Positions 49,042-59,377 of a stretch of DNA of 64,000 nt are shown piece by piece. The translations under genes and the position numbers were made by a program. The stretch's first letter is position 1; each line of letters begins with the position of its first letter. The notes beneath the pieces are model-generated. The model searched no databases and was not told where the DNA came from. It worked only from the letters and a program-made list of their open reading frames with translations. The DNA is from Psychrobacter pygoscelis (lineage in GTDB: Bacteria > Pseudomonadota > Gammaproteobacteria > Pseudomonadales > Moraxellaceae): contig NZ_RQRU01000001.1 in assembly GCF_004335015.1 (NCBI RefSeq), positions 620,001 through 684,000 on the forward strand, in the 5' to 3' direction.

Positions 49042-50103
49042 CTACTCGATATTTTGACTGCGGCTAGCGAACTGCTTAACAGCATCGCGCCACGAAGTAC
49101 CGAATAACTCACCATGCGACTGCTCAAATAATTGATAGCTGCAGTTGTCTACAACGTGTGAACACACTTCTTCTGCAAACTCTTGTTTTCCTATCGGCAG
49201 TGCTGGACGTGACCGCGCTGGCGAAGAGCTTTGCTTCGCTGCCATCTCACTAAAGGTCAAGCGCAGTCGGTTCGGCTGTGCCTTACCCTGTTGCGAATTA
49301 TGAGCATATTGACCACTATACTGTCCATTATCCTGCTCACTACCATGCGGCGCTGTAGATTGACGCTGATAAGCTTGCCAGTAATTGAGGATTTCACCTT
49401 TTTGCCACCACAGCGAAGGGTCGGCGCTGAAGTATTGTTGATAAGACTCGGGATGCTCAAACAAGGTGAACAATACAAATAGCCCGCCGTAGGAATGTCC
49501 CCAAAGCGCCTCTTCCCTAGGCTTACTGCCTAACTGCTGATAGACCCAAGGCTTAATCTCATTTTCTATCAGCTCATAATATTGCTGAGCGCCGCCATTT
49601 AAGCGCTCCCGTCCTGCTTCTTTAAAGGCAGAGGGCTTATTACCATTATTGGCTAAAATCGGCGGTGTGTAGTCGTAAGCTCTAGCATCTACATCGAAGC
49701 GGTAAGGCGTCTGATAACCGATGAACACCAAAGCTGGTGCTGTTGAAGCGTCTCGACTGAGTGCCACTAGTGACGCCTCATCCAACTCATCAATCACCGC
49801 ATTACCATCTAGTAGATAGAGCACACGTTGCTCTAAATTTTGCTGCGGCTGATTAGGAATGGCTAGCCACACTTGATACTGTCTAGGCTTGGCATAGGCC
49901 TGTAAGTTAGCCGCCTCCTCTGAGGTGCTCAGCGCTGGTGCAGGCTGACTGAAGGTTCGAGTAACGAATCGATAGCCACTATCGCTTTGGTGCAGTATGC
50001 GCATATCTGTTGGCGTGGTTAAATCTGGCTTGGCTTGGGATGGTTGACTGGCTAATAAAGCCGTTGTCGCTATCAATAAACCTTTGCTCCATAGTTGGGA
50101 CAT
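49042..50103 (-). CDS. Exported alpha/beta-hydrolase esterase, siderophore-esterase family (Fes/IroE/BesA-like)
   Basis: 353 residues. Signal-like start LLIATTALLASQPSQA. Nucleophile elbow EALWGHSYGGLFVLF; final His in FEQSHGELFGTSW; Asp expected in DPSLWW. This is the putative-esterase family that includes enterobactin and salmochelin esterases. A Gln/Gly/Asn-rich stretch (QDNGQYSGQYAHNSQQGKAQ) near residue 255 is unusual. Divergent from the lipoprotein gene and next to a siderophore transporter, it probably hydrolyses an imported or external siderophore. Confidence 0.82.
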   Translation of the reverse strand: MSQLWSKGLLIATTALLASQPSQAKPDLTTPTDMRILHQSDSGYRFVTRTFSQPAPALSTSEEAANLQAYAKPRQYQVWLAIPNQPQQNLEQRVLYLLDGNAVIDELDEASLVALSRDASTAPALVFIGYQTPYRFDVDARAYDYTPPILANNGNKPSAFKEAGRERLNGGAQQYYELIENEIKPWVYQQLGSKPREEALWGHSYGGLFVLFTLFEHPESYQQYFSADPSLWWQKGEILNYWQAYQRQSTAPHGSEQDNGQYSGQYAHNSQQGKAQPNRLRLTFSEMAAKQSSSPARSRPALPIGKQEFAEEVCSHVVDNCSYQLFEQSHGELFGTSWRDAVKQFASRSQNIE

Positions 50104-50429
50104 ATCTATTCCTTCTCATTCTTCACATTTAGCACTTCGTATCGACATATTACCTGACACTAATTTTGAACTTTCAGAACTCTATTCATCAAAAATACTT
50201 AATACTATATTAATTTTATAAAACCTATCTAAACAACAAATCCGAAGACCTTAGGTAGATTCACAGTACTGAATTAAGGGCAAAACGTAAGAGTCAATAC
50301 CTAAGATAATTCAGCATAACTTAACGGAAATACAGCAGCGTTAATCAACAGTTAAACCACTACGATAATTGCGTTTAATTGGTAATAGTTATTGACAAAA
50401 AGTCACGATGTCGTAATAATAATACAGAT

Positions 50430-50442
50430 GATAATAGTTATC
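50430..50442 (+). promoter_or_regulatory. Putative Fur box, divergent esterase/lipoprotein promoter region
   Basis: GATAATAGTTATC is a perfect inverted repeat within GATGATAATAGTTATCAATA. It lies 85 bp before the lipoprotein start, in a 423-bp divergent region (50104-50526) that has no other gene; GGTAATAGTTATTGAC at 50381 may be a second weak box. Confidence 0.6.
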
Positions 50443-50526
50443 AATAATATTAAAAGTTATTAAAAACGCTCGTTATAATTGTCATCTGACCTTATTTTTT
50501 TACTCTATTTCTATAAAGGTTTAGTT

Positions 50527-51261
50527 ATGTTTCCATCATTCAAATTATTAGCCTTACCAGTACTCTCTCTCGCGGTAGGACTTACCGGCTGTCAAAGTAT
50601 CTCGTCCCCTGCCAACGCAGCACCTGCACAATCAGCAGTAAGCGGCCTTGTTCAGACCCAGACGCAGTACGCCAATCAGCGCTATCTTGATATTGTGGGC
50701 AAAGACTTCCCCCTATCTGAGACCTCTGCTCGATTATTGGTTAATTCACAAAAAAATGCGCCTGAATTGGTCAATGATATTTTTGATGGCAAAGGTCAAA
50801 AAGCAGTGCCAGGCTATAAAATCATGGTGATTAATCGTACCAGCTCAGTAGCTGCGGAAGCCCGCAAGACTGACGATGGCAAAATTATTGATAACCGTAT
50901 GATTCACCGTGGTAGCAAATCCTTGATTGGTATTCCAGTCGTTAATGGCAAAGCTCAAGTTGCACAAGCTCAGCTACTAGATTTTGACATTATCTATGAT
51001 GATCCTGCTCAGCCAGTAGCAGAAGATGCTGTGGTTAAGCCACGTGGTACTAAACTGACCAAAAATGATGTCCCTGTTACTAACAAGCAGGTAAAAGTTC
51101 AGTCCTTAACCCTACCAAACTTTGTGAGCGGTGAAAACGCAGGTGGTGGTATTGTTTTTGAGGCCAGTGCTTTGGTCAATGGTCAACCTGTTAAAACTGG
51201 TGCTAATAGCGCATTCCAAATCTTTTACACTGCCACACCAGATAACGCTCGCGGCTTTTAA
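50527..51261 (+). CDS. Lipoprotein of unknown function in siderophore locus
   Basis: 244 residues from ATG 50527, chosen because it gives a clean lipoprotein signal (LPVLSLAVGLTGC) with AAAGG upstream; the frame opens 16 codons earlier. After the linker: YANQRYLDIVGKDFPLSETSARLLV, GYKIMVINRTSSV, QAQLLDFDIIYDD, and GENAGGGIVFEASALV. I do not recognise the family. A Fur-like box upstream and the TonB receptor downstream suggest a role in iron uptake. Confidence 0.75.
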   Translation: MFPSFKLLALPVLSLAVGLTGCQSISSPANAAPAQSAVSGLVQTQTQYANQRYLDIVGKDFPLSETSARLLVNSQKNAPELVNDIFDGKGQKAVPGYKIMVINRTSSVAAEARKTDDGKIIDNRMIHRGSKSLIGIPVVNGKAQVAQAQLLDFDIIYDDPAQPVAEDAVVKPRGTKLTKNDVPVTNKQVKVQSLTLPNFVSGENAGGGIVFEASALVNGQPVKTGANSAFQIFYTATPDNARGF

Positions 51262-51293
51262 GCCTCATTGGTACTGATCTTCAAATTTGCAAC

Positions 51294-51430
51294 TATAGTT
51301 AGTCCTATTGAAAACTGATACGCAAAAGAGTAGCTGGTATAAATTTACTGGCTAGACGTCATAAAATGACTGAAGCAGACGTAAATTTATACCAGCGACT
51401 TTGTATCACCTCTAAAATGGATTGACTATA
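51294..51430. repeat. 137-bp palindromic dispersed element, copy 4 (same orientation as copy 3)
   Basis: TATAGTTAGTCC at the left and GGATTGACTATA at the right. Interior GGTATAAATTTACTGGC, AAAATGACT and GTAAATTTATACC as in the others. Begins 32 bp after the lipoprotein stop. Confidence 0.85.
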
Positions 51431-51631
51431 CTTTTAAATATCCATAGCTCTGACAATTGCAATAATTAGACGGGGCTTTTTTGTTCATAAACCAACCTAA
51501 GGTGGTTATGAGTGTTTAAATCCACCATTAGTCAGCCTAGTCTTAGACTGTCTATCTATTTAAGAGTTCTAAATTCGGATCATTTACAGTCTTATTGCCA
51601 GAGTGAGTCAAAACTCTATTAAAGGATACTT

Positions 51632-53848
51632 ATGTCACCTCATGCCCCCACATCCAATACTGAATATCTATCAAGTCAATCAGCTACCCCTCGTCACTTC
51701 CGACGTCGCTCGATTTGCTGTGCTCTGCTGCCGCTTCTGTATTTATCAGTCAGCTCAGCCAATGCTGAAGAGCCACTAACCACAACGCCAAACGCGACTT
51801 TAGATACCATCGTGGTCACTGCAAACCCTCTGTACCAGATTGATCCAAGTGAAGATAACAATCAATACAATGCTAATGTGGCTACAGTCGGAACCAAAAT
51901 CCCTGACTATTTAGAGAACATTCCGCAGTCTATTAGTGTGGTTACTCAGTCGAAGATGGACGACTTAAATGTCGATACTTTAGACCAAGTCGCCAGTCGC
52001 ACCACGGGCTTACGCGTCCTACAAAATGATGATGGTCGCTCTTCGATATACTCTCGGGGTTATGAGTACGATCAGTTCAGCATTGATGGCCTTGCTGCAC
52101 CTATGGCCAGTATTAACGGTACTTTGCCCAACTTGTCAGCATTTGACCGTGTTGAAGTGATGCGTGGTCCTTCAGGACTGTTTAACTCTGCCTCTGAGAT
52201 GGGCGGGGTAGTCAACCTAGTACGAAAACGTGGTAAAGCAGACGGCAAACAGACCATTCAGGCTGATATCAGTCATCCAAAAGGCTTGGGTATCACAGCC
52301 GACCTTCAAGGCAGCCTAAGTGACGATGATACTTTGGTGGCCAGAAGCGTCATTGAGCACAATCGTCGAGCCAACCCTGTGGTAGATGATGTCGGTGGCG
52401 ACGACAATCAGAACAGCTCAATCTACGCCAGTATTGATAAAAAGCTGACTGATACCAGTAAAATAGGACTGGGCTATCTCATGCAGCAGCGTAAAATCAC
52501 GCCAGATAATGGCCTACCTACCTATGCAGACAACAGCTTACTACCGCTCCCTAATAATAAATTTTATGGTGCCAAGTGGAATGACTTTAATAGTCGCAGC
52601 CATGATATATTTGCAGATTTTGAGCATCGTCTTGATACCCAAGGGGTGGTGAGTGCAGGTATTCGCTACTCAGATCGCGATGCCGATTATAACTATGCGT
52701 TTGCAGGCAGCGCGCTTAAAGACAATAAAACAAATGTCGCTGGTACCAGTGCCAATATTGATCAGACCTCATTGAGTGCTGATATCAACTTGAGCCAACC
52801 CTTTAAATTAGGTGCTAGGCAGAGTGAATATGTCATCGGTGCTGACTATAAACGCTTTAAAGATAATCGCGAAGCTGCTAGATCACGCGCACTTGCCAAA
52901 AACCTAACCGCCTCGCAGATTAATGGTCTAGACCGAGTCGATATCATGGAGCAAGCTCGTAGTGGTCAAAGAGGCTACCGTCTCACCCACACTGAAAATA
53001 CCCTCAATGAGACTGGCTTATACGGTAAGGTTAATTATAAGCCCATCGATAAGCTTAGCCTGATTGCCGGCGGCCGTGTCAGTCACTATAAAGTAGAAAG
53101 TGAAAACAAAGTTAATAATACCCATGCCAGCACTGACAATGACAGCAAGGTCACAGGCTATGGCGCTTTGGTCTATGAAGTCACGCCAAACATCAATGCA
53201 TACGGCAGTTATACTCAAGTATTTATGCCACAATATGTCGCTAATAAAGCTGGTGAAATCTTAAAACCTCGTGAAGGTGAGCAATTAGAAGCAGGCCTAA
53301 AAGGTCATTGGGGCGACACCTTATCAGCAAGACTTAGTGGCTACCGCTTGAAGGATGACAATGCAGCTGCGCCCACTGAAGATGGCGACCAAGTTGCCTT
53401 GGGCAAACGGCAGATGCAAGGGGTAGAGATTGAGGCCAATGGCGAAATTATGCCCGGTTGGCAAGTCTCAGGTGGCTATAGCTACCTTGATAGTGATATC
53501 AAACAAGCCTCTGACAGCAGAGACGATGGTATCTTCTTATTAATGCCCAAACACTCAGCTAACCTGTGGACGACTTATAAGACTGAAGGCTGGCTACCCA
53601 ATCCCTTGACTTTCGGTCTGGGCGTGAACGTAGTCGGTGAGTTCTCCTCAGCGCAAGGGATCAAAGCAGACGGCTATCAGACTTGGGATGCCATGGTCAG
53701 CTATCCCTTTAACGATAAGCTAAAGGGTCAGCTAAACGTCTATAACTTACTAGACGATGAGCATTATGTCCGCGTTGGCTCGAACAGTACCTTTAATATG
53801 CCAGGCAATGAACGCGAGGTAAAAGCGTCGCTGACTTATGAGTTCTAG
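51632..53848 (+). CDS. TonB-dependent ferric-siderophore receptor
   Basis: 738 residues. A signal peptide ends near SANAEE; DTIVVTANPL is the TonB-box region, IPDYLENIPQSISVVTQSKMDDLNVDTLDQV the start of the plug, and GLFNSASEMGGVVNLVRKRG its end. The barrel shows repeated aromatic-terminated strands and finishes VKASLTYEF, the expected C-terminal Phe. Imports a ferric siderophore through the outer membrane and passes it to the ABC transporter encoded upstream. AAAGGA precedes ATG. Confidence 0.95.
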   Translation: MSPHAPTSNTEYLSSQSATPRHFRRRSICCALLPLLYLSVSSANAEEPLTTTPNATLDTIVVTANPLYQIDPSEDNNQYNANVATVGTKIPDYLENIPQSISVVTQSKMDDLNVDTLDQVASRTTGLRVLQNDDGRSSIYSRGYEYDQFSIDGLAAPMASINGTLPNLSAFDRVEVMRGPSGLFNSASEMGGVVNLVRKRGKADGKQTIQADISHPKGLGITADLQGSLSDDDTLVARSVIEHNRRANPVVDDVGGDDNQNSSIYASIDKKLTDTSKIGLGYLMQQRKITPDNGLPTYADNSLLPLPNNKFYGAKWNDFNSRSHDIFADFEHRLDTQGVVSAGIRYSDRDADYNYAFAGSALKDNKTNVAGTSANIDQTSLSADINLSQPFKLGARQSEYVIGADYKRFKDNREAARSRALAKNLTASQINGLDRVDIMEQARSGQRGYRLTHTENTLNETGLYGKVNYKPIDKLSLIAGGRVSHYKVESENKVNNTHASTDNDSKVTGYGALVYEVTPNINAYGSYTQVFMPQYVANKAGEILKPREGEQLEAGLKGHWGDTLSARLSGYRLKDDNAAAPTEDGDQVALGKRQMQGVEIEANGEIMPGWQVSGGYSYLDSDIKQASDSRDDGIFLLMPKHSANLWTTYKTEGWLPNPLTFGLGVNVVGEFSSAQGIKADGYQTWDAMVSYPFNDKLKGQLNVYNLLDDEHYVRVGSNSTFNMPGNEREVKASLTYEF

Positions 53849-53987
53849 GATATAGAGACTTGTTTCTTCATGATTAACAAGCTTAAGGGTATCGTAAAAT
53901 GCAATTACAGAGATATCATGTCTATTAAGGCGTTACTCTGTATTGGTTGACCTACCCTTAGTCTGACTTATTGACTCCATCATCTGT

Positions 53988-54019
53988 CCTGACGATATCT
54001 TTATCGTCAGGATTTTTTT
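53988..54019 (+). terminator. Terminator after the TonB receptor
   Basis: TCCTGACGATA, loop TCT, TTATCGTCAGGA followed by TTTTTTT; perfect stem. Confidence 0.92.
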
Positions 54020-54246
54020 GGCTTTAAAAAAGCGTGACCTGTGATAGCTTGTTAGTTGACTGATTTAGGATGGATAACATGCAGTATTCGATGGAGGGTT
54101 GATAAGAGCTTTGCAGAAGTTAACGAGCTTACTTTCTTAATAATCTTCGCGACAACAAATGTCGTGTATATCAAAGAGTTGTGTTGTCACTTTTAAAGAC
54201 GTCATGTATCTTTAGTTAAGATAACTAGATAGAGTTGGTTGGCAAG

Positions 54247-56694
54247 ATGCCAGATATAAAAAATAATAGCTGTCACCAAGATAATAAAAAGCGATTTATT
54301 GCTCATGTGCGTCAGGAGGATGGGCAATGGCTTACTCATGACCTCTACGAACATTGTATTGAAGTTGGAAAGTTAGCCTCACATTTTGCAGACGAACAAG
54401 GGTCAGAATATGCTGAACTACAAGGTATATTCCATGATGTGGGCAAATACCGTCGACCCTTTCAAAAGCGCATTAGGGTTAAGTCGGGCTACGGCTTTGA
54501 TGAAGAAGCGCATTTAGAACAGAAGGCAGGTAAAGCACCTCACTCTACTGCTGGTGCCAAGCTAATTTATGACACCCATCCACTGGGTGTACTATTAGCT
54601 TATACCATTGCTGGGCATCATACTGGGCTACCTGACTGGGTCAATGAAAAAGACTCTTGCCTCTATTCTCGCTTAAATAGCAGTGAAACCGAACTGGAAG
54701 TAAATGAGACTCTTGAGAATTTACCGGTTTTTTTCAGGGAGAAACTTCAGGGGTTATCCGATATATTATTAGCTTCCTATAATCAAAATTTAAATCTATC
54801 AAATTGCCATATTTGGGTACGCTTCCTATTTTCATGCTTAGTAGACGCTGACTTTTTAGATACTGAAGCTTTTATGTCACCTGACAAACAAGTTTTACGA
54901 GGAAATTATCCAAGTCTAGGCGAACTAAAAAAAAGTTTCATCAAATATATGTCAGCGTTGCAAGCCAGCTCAAAATCCACCAAGGTCAATACTTTACGCT
55001 GTGATGTTTATCAACAGTGTATCAACGCTGGCAAGGTGGACGACTCAATATTTACGTTAACTGTGCCCACAGGCGGTGGTAAGACCCTATCCAGCATGGC
55101 ATTTGCCTTGGAGCACGCACAAAACTTTAATAAAAAACGCATTATCTACGCCATTCCCTTTACCACAATTATTGAACAAAATGCTAAAGTCTTCAAAAAG
55201 GTATTTGACCCTCAAAATAAAAACGCTTGCGTTATTGAGCATCACAGTAACCTTGACCAACCTTTATCACAAGAGACTAGTAGAAGTAGGCTAGCCACTG
55301 AAAATTGGGACGCGCCAATTATTGTTACTACCAATATCCAGTTATTTGAATCACTCTTTGCCAGTCGCACCAGTCAATGCCGCAAAATTCATAATATTGC
55401 CAATAGTGTTATCGTATTAGATGAGGCACAAAAGATACCTCGTGATTTTCAAAAGCCCATTACCGATATGATGCGAGAACTTAGCCAGCATTATGGCGTA
55501 ACTTGGTTACTGTGCACTGCCACTCAACCAAAACTAGATAAGCATACCGACGCTTTTGGTAATACCGTATTTGAAGGTCTGCCCAGTCCGTACCGTATCA
55601 TTAACGATGAGGAACAGCTTGCTTATCAATTAAAAAGGGTCGATATCAAGTTTGTTTGCGAATATGAACGTTGGACATGGCCTCAGACAGCTCAATATAT
55701 CGTTAAGGAGGATGAGCAATGTGTACTAGCCATTGTGAATACTCGTAATGATGCCAGCGCATTGTTTGAGCAAATTCAAACATTAAGTCCTGATGCCATT
55801 GTCATTCATTTATCAGCTAGCATGAGCCCTATGCATCGCGAGCTGATGATTACCTTTATCAACGAAGTGTTAAAAAAATATCATAATCGGCAATTGGATG
55901 TGCCTTTTTATGTGGTCAGCACTCAGCTCATTGAGGCTGGGGTCGATGTGGACTTTCCTATGGTATATCGAGCAATGACAGGACTTGACTCTATCGCTCA
56001 ATCAGCAGGGCGCTGTAACCGTGAAGGTAAACTTGATGGCTTGGGTAAAGTCGTTGTCTTTCAGCCTGAAGAAGATGCCCCCAATGGCGAATTGCTACAA
56101 GCCCAACAAACCACTTATGAGATTTTGGAAAATATCAAAAGCAACCCGCTTTCTCCGCAAGCGTTTTATCAATATTTCGCATTATTTAACAGTAAAGGCA
56201 ATCCTGATAAGCTAGGAATATGTGACTTGTTGACCGCTAAACGAGAAACTGGCACCGAGCTTGCTATTAGCTTTCGTACAGCGTCCGAGCAGTTTAAGCT
56301 GATAAATAATTCAGGAGTGACCATTATTTGTCCTTTTTACCATCAACTGATGGCTGATAGTAACTACAAAAAAGATTTACCTACACAGATTAAATCTTTA
56401 CTAGACAACCACCTATCTGATGAATGGCTAGACACTTTACTAGCGGGCAGTCAGTGTAAAGATGAGAAATTACCTGTCGATGATCTACTAGAACTATTAA
56501 AGCGTGATGACTGCAAACGCTGGATTTATCGAAAATTACAACGTTATAGCGTCACTATTCCCAAACATATATTTGAAAATAATTTAAATATGTTTGTTAT
56601 GCGAGCAGGATTGTATATGGCTAAAGACTATAGTTTTTTTACGGGCATTGTCTGTGATTATCAGCCGTTAACTCGTGATGAAGTGGTTTGGTAA
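54247..56694 (+). CDS. cas3: CRISPR-associated helicase/nuclease Cas3 (type I-C)
   Basis: 815 residues from ATG 54247; the frame also allows TTG 54235 but ATG is more likely. The HD nuclease domain has His63-Asp64 in GIFHDVGKY and later AGHHTGLPDW. Helicase: Walker A PTGGGKT near residue 274, DEAQ box VLDEAQKIP near 392, CTATQPK motif, and the C-terminal GVDVDFPMVYRAMTGLDSIAQSAGRCNREG. It degrades DNA marked by Cascade. First gene of the cas operon; its promoter lies within 54020-54246. Confidence 0.96.
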   Translation: MPDIKNNSCHQDNKKRFIAHVRQEDGQWLTHDLYEHCIEVGKLASHFADEQGSEYAELQGIFHDVGKYRRPFQKRIRVKSGYGFDEEAHLEQKAGKAPHSTAGAKLIYDTHPLGVLLAYTIAGHHTGLPDWVNEKDSCLYSRLNSSETELEVNETLENLPVFFREKLQGLSDILLASYNQNLNLSNCHIWVRFLFSCLVDADFLDTEAFMSPDKQVLRGNYPSLGELKKSFIKYMSALQASSKSTKVNTLRCDVYQQCINAGKVDDSIFTLTVPTGGGKTLSSMAFALEHAQNFNKKRIIYAIPFTTIIEQNAKVFKKVFDPQNKNACVIEHHSNLDQPLSQETSRSRLATENWDAPIIVTTNIQLFESLFASRTSQCRKIHNIANSVIVLDEAQKIPRDFQKPITDMMRELSQHYGVTWLLCTATQPKLDKHTDAFGNTVFEGLPSPYRIINDEEQLAYQLKRVDIKFVCEYERWTWPQTAQYIVKEDEQCVLAIVNTRNDASALFEQIQTLSPDAIVIHLSASMSPMHRELMITFINEVLKKYHNRQLDVPFYVVSTQLIEAGVDVDFPMVYRAMTGLDSIAQSAGRCNREGKLDGLGKVVVFQPEEDAPNGELLQAQQTTYEILENIKSNPLSPQAFYQYFALFNSKGNPDKLGICDLLTAKRETGTELAISFRTASEQFKLINNSGVTIICPFYHQLMADSNYKKDLPTQIKSLLDNHLSDEWLDTLLAGSQCKDEKLPVDDLLELLKRDDCKRWIYRKLQRYSVTIPKHIFENNLNMFVMRAGLYMAKDYSFFTGIVCDYQPLTRDEVVW

Positions 56695-56777
56695 ATACAA
56701 AACCGTCTCTACCCTACTTTTAAGTCAATATTACTGCACAAAAAAGGATAATTTAAAGATGCTATTAAGGAGGTGCT

Positions 56778-57470
56778 ATGTTTTGTATTGAGGTTTGGGG
56801 CGATTATGCACTATTCACTCGCCCAGAGATGAAAGTCGAACGAGTCAGTTATCCAGTCATTACCCCTTCAGCTTGCCGAGCTATCTTTGAGGCGATACTT
56901 TGGAAGCCTGCTATAGAGTGGCAGATAAAACGTATTGAAGTCCTTAACCCTATCGAATGGATATCGGTTAGGCGCAATGAAGTAGGCGTAAAAATGTCTA
57001 CTCGTAACGCTCAGAGCATGATGAATGGCAAGGGTAAAGGCGACTATGACATTGTCATTGATGACAATCGCCAACAGCGTGCCAGCCTCCTACTTAAAGA
57101 TGTACGCTATCGCATCTATGCTGACTTCGTTATGACTAATAAAGCGGGCAAAGCAGACAATCGTAGTAAGTTTGCGCAAATGTTTGAACGTAGAGCCAAC
57201 AAGGGTCAATGCTTTTATCAGCCGTATCTTGGCTGCCGCGAGTTTAGTTGTTTTTTTCAACTAATAGAACTGGATAAAAAAAACCAACCCATTCTTTTAG
57301 ACCCACCTGACGCATTTGAGCCAATTAGTGACAATCAAGACTTGGGCTTTATGCTCTATGACCTTGACTACACCAATACCAACAACCCCCAGCCCATGTT
57401 CTTTCATGCCAAGATGAATCATGGCGTGATTAGCATCCCTGACAAGTCTAGCTCGGAGGTCAAACGATGA
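56778..57470 (+). CDS. cas5c: Type I-C Cascade subunit Cas5c
   Basis: 230 residues. MFCIEVWGDYALFTRPEMKVERVSYPVITPSACRAIFEAI is the standard Cas5d/c start, with YQPYLGCREFSCFF and LGFMLYDLDY later. In type I-C this protein also processes the CRISPR RNA, in place of Cas6, and holds the 5' handle. AGGAGG upstream is a strong ribosome site. It overlaps cas8c by 4 bp (ATGA). Confidence 0.95.
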   Translation: MFCIEVWGDYALFTRPEMKVERVSYPVITPSACRAIFEAILWKPAIEWQIKRIEVLNPIEWISVRRNEVGVKMSTRNAQSMMNGKGKGDYDIVIDDNRQQRASLLLKDVRYRIYADFVMTNKAGKADNRSKFAQMFERRANKGQCFYQPYLGCREFSCFFQLIELDKKNQPILLDPPDAFEPISDNQDLGFMLYDLDYTNTNNPQPMFFHAKMNHGVISIPDKSSSEVKR

Positions 57471-59314
57471 TATTACACGCATTGACTCAATATTATCATC
57501 GGAAAGCCGATGCAGATGCCAGCAATATTGCGCCGCAAGGTTTTGAGAATAAACAAATCCCCTTTATTATTCTGATTGATAAAGACGGCCAATTTGTCAC
57601 TCTAGAAGACACTCGGGGTAGTGATAAAACCACCAAAAAAGGTCGCTACTTTTTGGTCCCACTTGGCGAGTCTCGTTCTGGCAAAAACTCTTATCAAACC
57701 ACCAACATACTATGGGACCACTACGGTTATGTACTGGCTCATCCTAAAGACATCGCTGGTAGCGCCAAAATGTCTGCTGAAAAGCTGGCTGATGAGTCTC
57801 AAAAAAGTATTGAGATGGCAACCCTGCAACATCAAACTTTTAAGGATAAAGTAGACGAACTACACCACATTATGCCAGATGATATCGGCATTCAAGCAGT
57901 TAAGCAGTTTTTAGAAAATAAGGATGCCATTGAAGCGGTTAAAGCTGATCCCAATTGGCTAGAATGCCAAAAGATAAAGGGGTGCAACCTTACCTTTCGC
58001 CTAAAAGGTCAGCCCGACCTTATTTGTCAATCAAAGTCCATACAACACTTCCTTAAACAGCAATTAAATGCCCCACCTAAAGCTGGCGAGAGTGATCAAG
58101 CCATTTGCCTAGTGACAGGTGAAAGAGCATCCATCGCTCGTTTACATCAGCCTATTGGCGGCGTTAATGCCAAGCCTGCCCCATTTTCCTCAATCAATCT
58201 TGATGCGTTTGAGTCTTATGGTAAAACGCAAGGTTATGGCTTCCCCGTCAGTGAAACCGCGATGTTTGAATACACCACCGCACTCAATACATTGCTCAAA
58301 AGTAATAATCGCTTTCGACTCGGAGATGTCAGTGTGGTGTGCTGGAGTGATAAAGCCAGCAAAAAGGAGAGCGAAATACCCTTTATATTGAATGGTGGTA
58401 GTAAAGACAACCCTGATGCCTTTGTTGGCTCAGTCCAGAAGTTATACAGTAGCTTTCATCATGGCAGTTTTAATGAAAGTAACTACAAAGAACCTGATGG
58501 CAAGCAAATCATGTACGTTCTTGGACTATCGCCTAACTCAGCACGAATTGTCGTGCGTTTTTGGCATCAGAATACTATTGCTTCATTAGCCACTCATATT
58601 GTTCGATGGTTTAATGATATTGAGATGGTGCGAGGCAACAACTCACCTTATCCGCAATATATGCCGCTGATGCGATTGTTATGCAACTTAGTCTTTGAAG
58701 GCAAAGCCGACAATCTGCCACCCAATGTTATTGCTGATACCACCAAAAGCATTTTAACGGGATCAAGTCTGCCAATTACTTTATTACAACTGGCGATTCG
58801 GCGCAACCGTGCGGAGCAGTCGGTCACTTATGCTAGGGCTAGCCTAATAAAAGCTTACCTCAATCGAAAAATACGTACTAATGCCTCATCTATTCACAAG
58901 GAGATAACCGTGGGATACGACAAAGACCGCCATGACATCGGCTACGTGCTTGGTGCACTGTTTGCAGTATTAGAAAAAATTCAGGAAGAAACTACCGAGT
59001 CTGGCAAGATAAATGCCACTATTCGAGACCGCTATTATGGATCGGCAAGTAGTACACCAGTAACTGTATTTGGTACATTACTAAAATTATCTCAACACCA
59101 TCTAAGTAAGATAAGTAAGCGTAGTACAGGACGGTCAATTAATTTGAATCGTTTTTTAGGGGAACTGCTAGACAAGATAGAGACTTTCCCCAGCCATTTA
59201 AATATGGAGCAACAAGGCTTATTCGCCATCGGCTATTATCAACGTCGCCAAGCCTTTTTTGAATCTAAAGATGAAAAAGAGACAGTAGAAAATAGTATTA
59301 ACGAAAAATCTTAA
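57467..59314 (+). CDS. cas8c: Type I-C Cascade large subunit Cas8c (Csd1)
   Basis: 615 residues. MILHALTQYYHRK start, IDKDGQFVTLEDTRG, FLVPLGESRSGKN, ICLVTGERASIARLHQPIGGVNAKPAPFSSINLDAFESYGKTQGYGFPVSE, and YVLGALFAVLEKIQEE are Csd1 landmarks. It recognises the PAM and opens the target. Its ATG overlaps the cas5c stop, giving coupled translation. Confidence 0.96.
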   Translation: MILHALTQYYHRKADADASNIAPQGFENKQIPFIILIDKDGQFVTLEDTRGSDKTTKKGRYFLVPLGESRSGKNSYQTTNILWDHYGYVLAHPKDIAGSAKMSAEKLADESQKSIEMATLQHQTFKDKVDELHHIMPDDIGIQAVKQFLENKDAIEAVKADPNWLECQKIKGCNLTFRLKGQPDLICQSKSIQHFLKQQLNAPPKAGESDQAICLVTGERASIARLHQPIGGVNAKPAPFSSINLDAFESYGKTQGYGFPVSETAMFEYTTALNTLLKSNNRFRLGDVSVVCWSDKASKKESEIPFILNGGSKDNPDAFVGSVQKLYSSFHHGSFNESNYKEPDGKQIMYVLGLSPNSARIVVRFWHQNTIASLATHIVRWFNDIEMVRGNNSPYPQYMPLMRLLCNLVFEGKADNLPPNVIADTTKSILTGSSLPITLLQLAIRRNRAEQSVTYARASLIKAYLNRKIRTNASSIHKEITVGYDKDRHDIGYVLGALFAVLEKIQEETTESGKINATIRDRYYGSASSTPVTVFGTLLKLSQHHLSKISKRSTGRSINLNRFLGELLDKIETFPSHLNMEQQGLFAIGYYQRRQAFFESKDEKETVENSINEKS

Positions 59315-59377
59315 TTTAAACGTTTTATGCTTCTAATACTATGTGACCCTAATTAAATATAATTTCTGAAGGATTTT

